From a virus, in IMG/VR virus record IMGVR_UViG_3300020193_000004, positions 1 through 64,000 of that record: DNA of 64,000 nt, one strand, 5' to 3'. The notes under the pieces are model-generated. The model was not told the origin of the DNA, ran no database searches, and saw nothing but the letters and a program-made list of their open reading frames with translations. This document shows, piece by piece, positions 44,974 through 52,661 of the stretch. Each line of letters opens with the position of its first letter. The first letter of the stretch is position 1. A program made the translations under genes and the position numbers.

Positions 44974-46901
44974 TGACCACGCAGGGACTCGGCGTAGCGC
45001 CGACTCGTCCACCCCTCGACCTCGGACCGATGACAGGCCCGCCCGAGTACATCCGCCAGCGTGCGGAGAACCTGGTTCGCGCGTTCGCGGGCCTGCTCGA
45101 CGTGCCGGAGATCAAGCTCGTCGACAGCTTCCCCGAGGGCGGGAAGACGGACTGCTTCAGCACCATCTGGGTGCCGATGCAGGACCCGGAAGGCTACCTC
45201 GTCACCGAACACGAGCTCTCCCACTGGCTCTTTGAGACCGACTGCGTCGCCACGACCAAGGTCGTCGAGAAGATCTCCAGCCGGCTGCTGAACGCCGCGG
45301 GGCTGAAGATGGGCACGGACGCTGCCCTGGCCTACGAGAAGCACCTCGGGAAGATCGTCCACCACCTGTGGAACATCCTCGAGGACTGGCGGTGCTGCTG
45401 GGCGTGGACCCGCCTGTACCCCGGCGGAGGGGCACTGCTGCAGCAGCGGTGGCACGACATCTCGGAGCATGAGGTACCGAAGGAGGCGCTGAAGCAGAAC
45501 CTCGTGACCTGCCTGGGCGCCTACGCCGTCGGCGTCGACGAGCCGGACGTGCCGCAGGCCTTCAAGGACTGCAAGAAGGCGATGCGCCGGGCCCTGAACC
45601 TCGTGGAGGGCGTGGACGCGATGGCCTGCCTGGCCATCACCTCGCGCCTCATCGACGAGATCGGGGACGCCCTCCTGGACAACAATCCTCCGCCTCCGCC
45701 CCCTCCGCCCGGTGGTGGGGGTGGTGGGCAGGGGTCGTCTCCCGCGCAGCAGCAGCAGCAGAAGCTCCAGCAGGCGCTCCGGCTGCTGAAGCTCCTGTGT
45801 GGCGCGGTGCCCAGGAGCGGGCAGTTCGCCCTGAAGGACAAGGGCCAGGGCATCGGGGACGCGGACATCGCCGACCCGCCGGAGCGGGAGAAGCTGCGGC
45901 GGGAGAGGACGGAGGGGCGACTGGTCACCATCGACCGCCTTCTCGGAGCAGACGACAAGGAGACCGACGAGTCCGGGATGACGCCCTTCGGCCTCATTCT
46001 GGCCCAGGGCGGGGAGAGCATGGAGGCGCGACTCGAGGCTGCACGGGCCGCCATGCTACGTCGGCTGGACACGCCGGACGAGAGCAACGCGGCCGCCCAC
46101 CTCGGCTGGTCGCGCGAGGCGGGGATCCCCATCGTGCACGTCAAGGCGCAGCGGGATCTGCCGCCCCCGACGCACGTGGGCTACGAGAACCGGCGCATCC
46201 TCGAGCAGCTCCGCATGCAGAAGCGGAGGAAAAAGGACTTCGACGGCGAGCTGAACACCGAGCGGCTGCTCTCGGCGATCGGCGCCGGCGAGCTCGATCG
46301 CCCGCTGTACGACAAGCTGGTCCGGGTCCCGCAGTTCGAGCTCCTCTTCGTGCTCGACGTCAGCGGGTCGATGACGATGGGCCAGGCGATGGCGCTCTCC
46401 GAGCGGGCGATCGCCGACTCCGTCTTCGCGGTCCAGGCCATCCGGTCGAAGGCGTACATGTGGGGCTTCTCTGACAAGCTCTACATGTTCGACAAGCCTG
46501 GGTCGCCGACGACGGCCGGGATCCTCTATGGCTCGACCTGCACGGTACAGGCGCTCGATGTCGCGCACAAGTGGGGCAAGAAGGCTCCAATGAAGCGAGC
46601 GGTGATGCTCGTGACCGACGGGTGGCCCACGAGCGTGCGGGCGCGGAATAGCACGGGCAACCCGCTCACGGACCTGCACGCCGTGCTGTCCGAGATGCGC
46701 GAGAGCAAGATCCCGCTCTCCGTACTGGCCATCCAGCACCAGGGACACGCCCTGGAGCAGGCGGTGAAGCAGTACGACATGGCATTCGGGCCCGGCGGCT
46801 ATGGCATGCTCGGGACCTTCGACGACCTGGCCAAGGAACTCCCCAAGGCGGTGCGAATCCTCGCGTCTGCCCACATCCAGAAGGGACTGACACGTACATG
46901 A
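44970..46901 (+). CDS. VWA-domain protein with HExxH metalloprotease-like motif (643 aa)
   Basis: Tandem ATGs follow AAGGAG. The N-terminal part has EHELSHWLF with HELSH at residues 81-85 and LEDWR at about 137-141, together a zinc-metalloprotease-like site. A Pro/Gly/Gln linker (PPPPPPPPGGGGGGQG) sits around residue 245. The C-terminal VWA domain has the MIDAS motif DVSGSMT near residue 462 and VTDGWPTS. This layout resembles CobT-like or metallopeptidase VWA partners of MoxR ATPases. With the AAA+ gene upstream it probably forms a two-component remodelling or proteolytic machine; the target is unknown. Confidence 0.8.
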   Translation: MMTTQGLGVAPTRPPLDLGPMTGPPEYIRQRAENLVRAFAGLLDVPEIKLVDSFPEGGKTDCFSTIWVPMQDPEGYLVTEHELSHWLFETDCVATTKVVEKISSRLLNAAGLKMGTDAALAYEKHLGKIVHHLWNILEDWRCCWAWTRLYPGGGALLQQRWHDISEHEVPKEALKQNLVTCLGAYAVGVDEPDVPQAFKDCKKAMRRALNLVEGVDAMACLAITSRLIDEIGDALLDNNPPPPPPPPGGGGGGQGSSPAQQQQQKLQQALRLLKLLCGAVPRSGQFALKDKGQGIGDADIADPPEREKLRRERTEGRLVTIDRLLGADDKETDESGMTPFGLILAQGGESMEARLEAARAAMLRRLDTPDESNAAAHLGWSREAGIPIVHVKAQRDLPPPTHVGYENRRILEQLRMQKRRKKDFDGELNTERLLSAIGAGELDRPLYDKLVRVPQFELLFVLDVSGSMTMGQAMALSERAIADSVFAVQAIRSKAYMWGFSDKLYMFDKPGSPTTAGILYGSTCTVQALDVAHKWGKKAPMKRAVMLVTDGWPTSVRARNSTGNPLTDLHAVLSEMRESKIPLSVLAIQHQGHALEQAVKQYDMAFGPGGYGMLGTFDDLAKELPKAVRILASAHIQKGLTRT

Positions 46902-47104
46902 GTAGTAGCTCGGAGCACGAGAAGTGCGACCACACCGAGTTTGAGTTCAGCCGGTGCGAGGTCGACGGCGGCGACCTCATCTTTCACGTCAACTGCTGCG
47001 CCTGCGGGCGGTCCGGCAGTGTCATCATCACCAGCGAAGACGTTCATCTCGTACTGGCGAGCTTCGTTACGAGAGGAATGTCTTCGAGCGACGTGCTCTG
47101 GTAG
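46898..47104 (+). CDS. cysteine-containing 68-aa protein
   Basis: ATG overlaps the previous TGA. C-D-H near residue 10, then RCEVDGG and NCCACGRSG give a cysteine/histidine pattern that may bind zinc. Last member of the coupled run. Function unknown. Confidence 0.55.
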   Translation: MSSSSEHEKCDHTEFEFSRCEVDGGDLIFHVNCCACGRSGSVIITSEDVHLVLASFVTRGMSSSDVLW

Positions 47105-47118
47105 CACACAGGAGTTCT

Positions 47119-47475
47119 ATGCACACCCGTAACTACGACGTCTTCCAGAGTGAGCTGTACCAGCTGCTCGGCAAGTCCAAAGTGGAGAACTTCTTCTTCG
47201 CCACCGTCACCTTCGACGGTGGCGACCTGACCGACCTACCGGTGATGGCGAACGTGGTGGGCAACCGCGAGCAGAACCTCGGCCCGGCACGCCTGACAGC
47301 AGTCATGGTGGAGCAGTGCGTAAAGGCCCTGATCCAGCTGACGATGCGGTACTGCGGACTCCAGCTCCACCAGGCGGTCGGAGTCATGGTCGAGTCGACC
47401 AAGGCTGCCGCCTTCGAGTTGCAGCAGCAGCAGGAGGCGTACCTGCAGAGCCAGCGTGGGCACGCCGAGGGGTAG
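47119..47475 (+). CDS. unrecognised 118-aa protein
   Basis: ATG with AGGAG upstream. Mostly helical (VMVEQCVKALIQLTMRYCGL, then VGVMVESTKAAAFELQQQQE). Function unknown. Confidence 0.6.
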   Translation: MHTRNYDVFQSELYQLLGKSKVENFFFATVTFDGGDLTDLPVMANVVGNREQNLGPARLTAVMVEQCVKALIQLTMRYCGLQLHQAVGVMVESTKAAAFELQQQQEAYLQSQRGHAEG

Positions 47476-47611
47476 TCGGCTGAAGGGGTGTCTGCACACG
47501 GCGCTCACCGCGCCCGTGCGGGCCCTCTTCTTGTACCTGGACTGGCGCAGACGGCGCGCCGACGCGCGGTGGAGGCGGGACGTGTGAAGCCCCATCACGA
47601 GCTTGCGTTCA

Positions 47612-47630
47612 AGGTATACGCGTGATACCT
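47612..47630 (+). promoter_or_regulatory. AGGTAT...ATACCT inverted repeat in a likely promoter
   Basis: The 170-base gap before the HNH gene contains AGGTATACGCGTGATACCT, a 6-bp inverted repeat overlapping TTGCGT, 17 bases, TACCTA, a plausible promoter for the homing-type gene. Nothing else was recognised in the gap apart from a 23-codon basic frame without a strong ribosome site. Confidence 0.4.
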
Positions 47631-47646
47631 AAGGAAGGGAGGTTGA

Positions 47647-48261
47647 ATGTGCTCCTTTCCTGAGTGTGAGAAGGACGACTACTGCGGTGGCCTGTGCCGA
47701 GGGCACTACGCCCAGAAGCGCAAAGGCCAAGAGCTCAGACCGCTGCAGGACCGCAGAAAGCCCAACCGCTACGTCGTCGTGGATGACGAGGCGCACATCA
47801 TCCTCGTGGACCGCGAAGGTAGTCCGCAGGGCTTCGCTCGCGTGTCTCTCGAGGATCTCGATCGTGTACTACGTCTCCGCTGGCACCGTGCGGCAAAGGG
47901 CTACGTCGCTGCGCACGTCTACGGCACGACCTCGAACACCGTCTTCTTGCACCGCTACATCCTCGACGCACCAGAGCGGGACGAAGTCGACCACAGGAAT
48001 GGGGACCGCCGGAACTGCACGCGCGGGAACCTTCGACTCGGAACCTTGATCCTGAACAGCGAGAACCGCGGGAGTACCGGAGCCACCGGGTACAGGAACA
48101 TCTACCGGTACGGCGACCGCTTCAGGGTGGCCGTGGTGAAGAACCGCAAGCAGTACTGGGGTGGCTACCACGACACGATCGAGGAGGCAGAAGAGGAAGC
48201 CCGCAGGCTACGCACGCGGCTCTTCACCTTCCACAACGAAGAGCGCAGCCGTGCGTCTTGA
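47647..48261 (+). CDS. HNH homing-type endonuclease with AP2-like domain (204 aa)
   Basis: N-terminal CSFPECEKDDYCGGLCRGHY is a Cys/His zinc finger often seen ahead of HNH domains. Then HRYILDAPERDEVDHRNGDR, NCTRGNLRLGT and NSENRG form the HNH_3 core (H, DH, N), and TGYRNIYRYGDRFRVAVVKN with KQYWGGYHDTIEEAEEEARR is an AP2-type DNA-binding domain. Typical free-standing mobile endonuclease; its own promoter and insertion between unrelated modules support mobility. Confidence 0.88.
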   Translation: MCSFPECEKDDYCGGLCRGHYAQKRKGQELRPLQDRRKPNRYVVVDDEAHIILVDREGSPQGFARVSLEDLDRVLRLRWHRAAKGYVAAHVYGTTSNTVFLHRYILDAPERDEVDHRNGDRRNCTRGNLRLGTLILNSENRGSTGATGYRNIYRYGDRFRVAVVKNRKQYWGGYHDTIEEAEEEARRLRTRLFTFHNEERSRAS

Positions 48262-48523
48262 GGTCTCACCGAAGGCCGAGCGGTACCTGGAGCGCACAGC
48301 CCGCATCCTGTCACGGGACGCGGGCCGACGCCTCAAGCCGGAGGATGTCCTCGAGCTCCTGGTGGAGCTGGCGATCGCGGACGAGGGACTCTACGACCCC
48401 GAGACCGGGGCGTCGCTCAGTAGTACACGGGCTCGGAGCCAGAGCGAGAGAGTCCGAGGCTCAGAACCTTCTGGGCGGTTCGCGCTCCAGCACCTAAGCC
48501 AACGCCTTCGGGACGAGGATTGA
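48251..48523 (+). CDS. unrecognised 90-aa protein
   Basis: GTG start inside the endonuclease gene's end. The first 58 residues look real and helical (PKAERYLERTARILSRDAGR; PEDVLELLVELAIADEGLYD), reminiscent of small DNA-binding proteins. The last 30 residues read across the convergent gene and look like antisense, so the true stop may differ. Confidence 0.45.
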   Translation: MRLEVSPKAERYLERTARILSRDAGRRLKPEDVLELLVELAIADEGLYDPETGASLSSTRARSQSERVRGSEPSGRFALQHLSQRLRDED

Positions 48524-51500
48524 CCGCCTGGTCGGCGGTTCTCTTTAGGGTGGCCAGCCCCAGGCCCACTGCTCCAGTACCGAGCGCCCCGTAGCGGACC
48601 TTCTCAGGGATAGCGTTCCAGTGTGTACCGAGCTCGCGCAGGATGTCTTCCGCACCTGCCGCTTTCACCACCCCTGTGGCTGCGGGCGCAGCACCTGCCT
48701 GCACCGGACGAGACAGCTTCGGGAACTCGATGGGCTTGGTCAGCGCTCTGGCGATGCGGTTTGCCGGACGCGTAGGGTCCACCGCATACTCAGAGTGCTC
48801 CGCGAGGCCCATGGGCACCTGCACGCCGTGTGCTTTCAACACCCCCACGGACTGCCGAACATCGTCCACGCTCGGCAGTCCGTGGATCCCGCGCTCACGT
48901 GCTGCAGCACCCAGTGCCTGCGCCTGTTCGTAGTGCCCGACGACATGGGGGTCGAACGCACTCAAGATCCCCTTGCTGACGGGGTGCAGGCCGCGTTCGC
49001 CCCTGGTTCCGGCAACCAGGCCCGCATGCGCTGCCCCCTCGTAGTACGGACGGAATACCTGCTTCAGGCCTGGGATTTTCGTCCCATATCGCCCGAGGAG
49101 GTGTGCCTTGGCGATGCCTGCGGTGGCAGCCAGCGCCTCTGGAGACGCGAAGGCATAGTGCAGTATGTCGTAGAGGTTCGCCTGTTTTATTGCAGCTGCG
49201 AGCGGTAGCTTGCCGGTGAAAAGGGGTTGTCCTTCTCTCCCCGGGACCGCCTCAAGTGCAGTACGGTTCCCATAAGTCTTCACGACACCAGGCACCTTAT
49301 CAATGGTGTAACCCTGTGTCTTTCCCAGTGAACCCCACACCCGCTGAGCGGCCTCCGACACTTGTTCACCGCTCTTTAGCTCCTGATTCGGCAAGCGCCG
49401 CATGACCTCCCCATACAGCTTCTTTCCCAGACCAAACCCCTGAAACTCGTCATTGATGTGGGTACCAACGATACGACCGTTCAACGTCTCCATATAGCCG
49501 ATCGGACGCCCATTCAGATGCATAGTATGGTCGACCAACCCCGGAAGATATTCGTGCGCTTTGGACACGACCTGCACTGATCGACGCAGGCGACTCCCCG
49601 CCAGCTTCTGCCAGTTGCCGCGGAAGGGGTTGATCGGGATGTGCTTGCCCTGATCCGGGTTCAGGCGAGGGGCGGCGAGCCGCGGCTGCTTCATGCCAGG
49701 CACGCGCGGCCGCTCCCCTTCGTCTCCCACTCCAGGGAGCTCCGCGGCGAGCTTCACACTCCCTTGCTTGGCCCAAGGACTCGAGGCCACCTGCAGGGTG
49801 GGCGCCGGCGGGCGCTGCGTCGGTATCGGGGTCTGCTGCTTGCTGGCGTACGCCTTCAGCGCGATTCCCCCTGTCAGCGCACCAGCCCCAAGGAGGATCT
49901 TGCCCTTGTTCCCGGCTACGAACCCGCCAACACGATTGAGCCCGCTCCGCAGAGCACTGCCAACTCCTCCATCGGCATGCGCCGCGGTGTTCCGTACAGC
50001 CAGAGCAGTATTGGCGGTAGCCGCTTCTGCAGCGGGCGGCGGAGGCGTCACGATCCGTGCGCGCCCCTGCGCGTCGAAGTGCGGGATCCGCGCGGCCAGA
50101 TCCTTCGACCGCTGTGCAGCTACGGGGTCCACGACGGGGCGAGGGGGACGCTCCACGCCCACCCACGGGACCGTGGGGGCCTTGCCCGGGTTCTGCAGGA
50201 CGTTGTGGATCTGATGCTCCGTACGGAAGGCCAGCCGTTTCACGGCAGCGCCTTGGCGCAGGGCCTCTTCAGGAGAGCTCGCCTTCAGTGCGTCGGCCGC
50301 TCCGCGCTGCAGACGGTCGTACCGAGCGGCGATGGCCCTCTGCTTTGCCTCCTCCGAGATGGCGACCTTCTCGAGGGACGACAGCACGGCCGAGCCGACA
50401 GGCACCTCTGCGAGGTTGGACTTCCCCGCGGTCTTCTGGAGGACCCCGAACGACCTCTCTGGTACAACACGTGCTGCATGTGCATGTGCCTGTCGTGCGA
50501 ACTCTTCGGAGGACTGCCCGAAACGTGCCTTCTGCGTGACCACCACTGGCGCTGCACGGCCAACCACGTCGAGCTCGTCAGGTATCACCTCAGCGTACAT
50601 GTGACGCCCCCGCTGCCTTACACGCACGCGAGGGAACCTCCGCGCCCCTTGTTCTGTCGAGCTGTACGCAGGAGAAGCACCCGCCGACACTGAGGCACTG
50701 CTGATAGCTTCCTCTACTTCGGGACCAGCGGCCTTTCGTCCATTCTTGAAGTAGATGCCTGGGCCTTCGTTGTCCAAGGCTTGCCCGAGCAAGAAGGTGT
50801 CCCCCGGCTCAGCCCACTTCGTCCTTGCGAGCGCCGCAGGGGTAACTGCCGCTCCGAGTACTCCACCGAGCAATCCTCCAGCAAGAGCGCCGCGAGTACG
50901 GTTTTTCTTGTCAAGAGCAGCACCGGCTCCAGCACCTGCAAGTCCAAACCCGAGCCCACCAGCAATGCGTGCGCGTAGGGGCGTAGCTACGAGTCCCTCG
51001 AGGGACGACAGTACATTGGCTGCAGTCTTGGAAGAGTTCTGCGAGAACCCGAGACGGTTGAGGGCGCTGGCCCTCTGCTTTGCCTCCTCCGAGATGGCGA
51101 CCTTCTCGAGGGACGACAGCACGCCGGAGGATTTCTGTGCTCGTCGCGCATGTCCCCACAGGCCCTTCGCCAAGGCCAGCCCGACCATCCCTCCAACGAT
51201 GCCCCGCTCTACCGGCGTCCAGCCAGCGATCTTCTTGCCGTGGTTCTGGCGGTCGTGGAAGATTCCGGCCGTCTTGGGCGGGGCCTGCGGTACTGCAGGA
51301 TGTACGGCGTCCCAGAGCTTCTTGACGCCATAGCCGCCCAGGTGGTGGGCGGCGTGGAAGATTCCGGCCGTCTTGGGCGGGGCCTGCGGTACTGCAGGAT
51401 GTACGGCGTCCCAGAGCTTCTTGACGCCATAGCCGCCCAGGGCCGCGGCTCCTGTCGCCAGTGCAGCCCCACCGGCGAACCTACCAGGACGCGCACGTGC

Positions 51501-52238
51501 GTACTCCGCGATCTCACGCAGACCGACACCTCGATAGTTCTTCGAGCCCTTGATGTACTCTGTCGGTATGGAGTCGACCGCGTGCTCGGCATATGACTGG
51601 AGACCGTGCTGTGCGCGCGCAGCGAGCTCGTTGTCCCTGATCAGCGCTGCCTGCTGGTGTGCATTGAAGTCGAGAAAATGGGCGCCCTTTAGACGGTCTA
51701 ACGTACGCTGCCTCCACGCGTGAAACCCGCCTGCCGTTTCTGGGTTCTCCTGTAGCGGAATCTTCCAGGTTGGTACGGACATCTTGACCGTAGCGGCTCC
51801 GCCTTCTCCAGGGCGGAGCTTAGCGGCCTGAGCGGCGTACATTGGCGCCTTCAGGTTCTTGGACGTCGTCACGTACGCCTTGTCTGCCCACTCCTTTGGG
51901 AAGTTGCCCTTGTTAATAACGCCGGCGGCGCCACCCCGGTTTGACGGCAAGAGCCCCTGTTCGCGGATCCGTGCCGCAGACTCCGCCGTAGTGCCGTGGT
52001 AGAGCGCCTGCCGTCCTGTGACCCGTGGAACCGACATCTTGGCGAGCACGCCACCACCTGCGAGCGCTCCAACTCCCGTAACGGCATCATCGGTCGTGGA
52101 GGGCTCTTGCCGGTCCGCACCCAGCTTCTGGAGCTCGTCCCCGAAGCTGGTCCAGTGGACGGTCTCTGCTGCGAGCTCGGTAATGCTCGCCTCCTTGGTC
52201 AACGGCCCCGCGAGGAGTCGATATAGACGCGCACCCAT
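48417..52238 (-). CDS. giant mosaic protein: ADP-ribosyltransferase-like and GNAT-like domains (1273 aa)
   Basis: ATG with GGGAG nine bases upstream. Residues about 75-235 resemble an ART domain: ALYHGTTAESAARIREQGLL (His81), AYVTTSKNL (Tyr122) and SIPTEYIKGS (Glu227), a possible H-Y-E triad. Residues about 877-975 are GNAT-like, with GTHINDEFQGFGLGKKLYGE as the acetyl-CoA loop region; nearly the same module occurs in the adjacent helicase. An identical 18-residue VLSSLEKV...AKQRA segment occurs at 373-390 and 618-635, and a 33-residue unit is tandemly duplicated near 266-328. Hydrophobic Gly/Ala stretches recur. Virion-packaged effector is the leading idea; inference only. Confidence 0.7.
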   Translation of the reverse strand: MGARLYRLLAGPLTKEASITELAAETVHWTSFGDELQKLGADRQEPSTTDDAVTGVGALAGGGVLAKMSVPRVTGRQALYHGTTAESAARIREQGLLPSNRGGAAGVINKGNFPKEWADKAYVTTSKNLKAPMYAAQAAKLRPGEGGAATVKMSVPTWKIPLQENPETAGGFHAWRQRTLDRLKGAHFLDFNAHQQAALIRDNELAARAQHGLQSYAEHAVDSIPTEYIKGSKNYRGVGLREIAEYARARPGRFAGGAALATGAAALGGYGVKKLWDAVHPAVPQAPPKTAGIFHAAHHLGGYGVKKLWDAVHPAVPQAPPKTAGIFHDRQNHGKKIAGWTPVERGIVGGMVGLALAKGLWGHARRAQKSSGVLSSLEKVAISEEAKQRASALNRLGFSQNSSKTAANVLSSLEGLVATPLRARIAGGLGFGLAGAGAGAALDKKNRTRGALAGGLLGGVLGAAVTPAALARTKWAEPGDTFLLGQALDNEGPGIYFKNGRKAAGPEVEEAISSASVSAGASPAYSSTEQGARRFPRVRVRQRGRHMYAEVIPDELDVVGRAAPVVVTQKARFGQSSEEFARQAHAHAARVVPERSFGVLQKTAGKSNLAEVPVGSAVLSSLEKVAISEEAKQRAIAARYDRLQRGAADALKASSPEEALRQGAAVKRLAFRTEHQIHNVLQNPGKAPTVPWVGVERPPRPVVDPVAAQRSKDLAARIPHFDAQGRARIVTPPPPAAEAATANTALAVRNTAAHADGGVGSALRSGLNRVGGFVAGNKGKILLGAGALTGGIALKAYASKQQTPIPTQRPPAPTLQVASSPWAKQGSVKLAAELPGVGDEGERPRVPGMKQPRLAAPRLNPDQGKHIPINPFRGNWQKLAGSRLRRSVQVVSKAHEYLPGLVDHTMHLNGRPIGYMETLNGRIVGTHINDEFQGFGLGKKLYGEVMRRLPNQELKSGEQVSEAAQRVWGSLGKTQGYTIDKVPGVVKTYGNRTALEAVPGREGQPLFTGKLPLAAAIKQANLYDILHYAFASPEALAATAGIAKAHLLGRYGTKIPGLKQVFRPYYEGAAHAGLVAGTRGERGLHPVSKGILSAFDPHVVGHYEQAQALGAAARERGIHGLPSVDDVRQSVGVLKAHGVQVPMGLAEHSEYAVDPTRPANRIARALTKPIEFPKLSRPVQAGAAPAATGVVKAAGAEDILRELGTHWNAIPEKVRYGALGTGAVGLGLATLKRTADQAVNPRPEGVGLGAGARTAQKVLSLGLSRSGSEPVYY
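50333..50388 (-). repeat. 56-bp exact direct repeat, copy A
   Basis: Identical to 51068-51123 within the same gene. It encodes the VLSSLEKVAISEEAKQRA peptide. Confidence 0.85.
51068..51123 (-). repeat. 56-bp exact direct repeat, copy B
   Basis: Identical to 50333-50388. Same frame, same peptide, 735 bases apart. Confidence 0.85.
51254..51441 (-). repeat. in-frame tandem duplication, period 99 bp
   Basis: Two 89-bp identical copies (51254-51342 and 51353-51441) separated by ten bases, giving a repeated GGYGVKKLWDAVHPAVPQAP-containing 33-residue unit. Exact identity suggests a recent duplication or an assembly artefact. Confidence 0.85.
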
Positions 52239-52241
52239 CAG

Positions 52242-52652
52242 TCAGAGCTCCCAGACGTAGTTCGGGTCCTTCAGCTTAGCCTGTACCTCACTGACGGACA
52301 TGTCGCCGATGGCCTTGTCGAGGCCTGCGTCGGTCTTTGCAGAAGTGGCGTTCATCTTCTTGGCACGCTCGAGGACCTGCTGCATGCGTTCCTTGGGATC
52401 TGCAATCGCGGGCTTCACCGTGACCTTGATGTCGGGCGTAGGCAATGCAGCCGCGAGGCTTGAGGTTCCAGTCCTCGACCGCAGGGTGTGGCGCGCAAGG
52501 AGGCCGCCACCGGCCAGCAGGCCAACGGCACCCAGGCCTGTGGCGACTGGATGCCTCTTCCAGAACGGCCGATCGCCCTCGTGCTCCTCGTCCCCGACCT
52601 TCTCGAGAGCGAGGGCGTACACGTCGTAGACTTCTGCGGCTGTTTTGAACAT
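52242..52652 (-). CDS. unrecognised 136-aa protein with hydrophobic segment
   Basis: ATG with GTAGGAG upstream. N-terminus MFKTAAEVYDVYALALEKVG shares a K-x-A-x-x-Y-D-V-Y-x-x-A-L peptide with the 143-aa protein at 63 kb. A hydrophobic stretch follows (VATGLGAVGLLAGGGLLARH), then a charged helix (ADPKERMQQVLERAKKMNAT). Between the ART/GNAT and helicase genes, so likely in the same functional group. Function unknown. Confidence 0.6.
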   Translation of the reverse strand: MFKTAAEVYDVYALALEKVGDEEHEGDRPFWKRHPVATGLGAVGLLAGGGLLARHTLRSRTGTSSLAAALPTPDIKVTVKPAIADPKERMQQVLERAKKMNATSAKTDAGLDKAIGDMSVSEVQAKLKDPNYVWEL

Positions 52653-52661
52653 GGAGAACTC

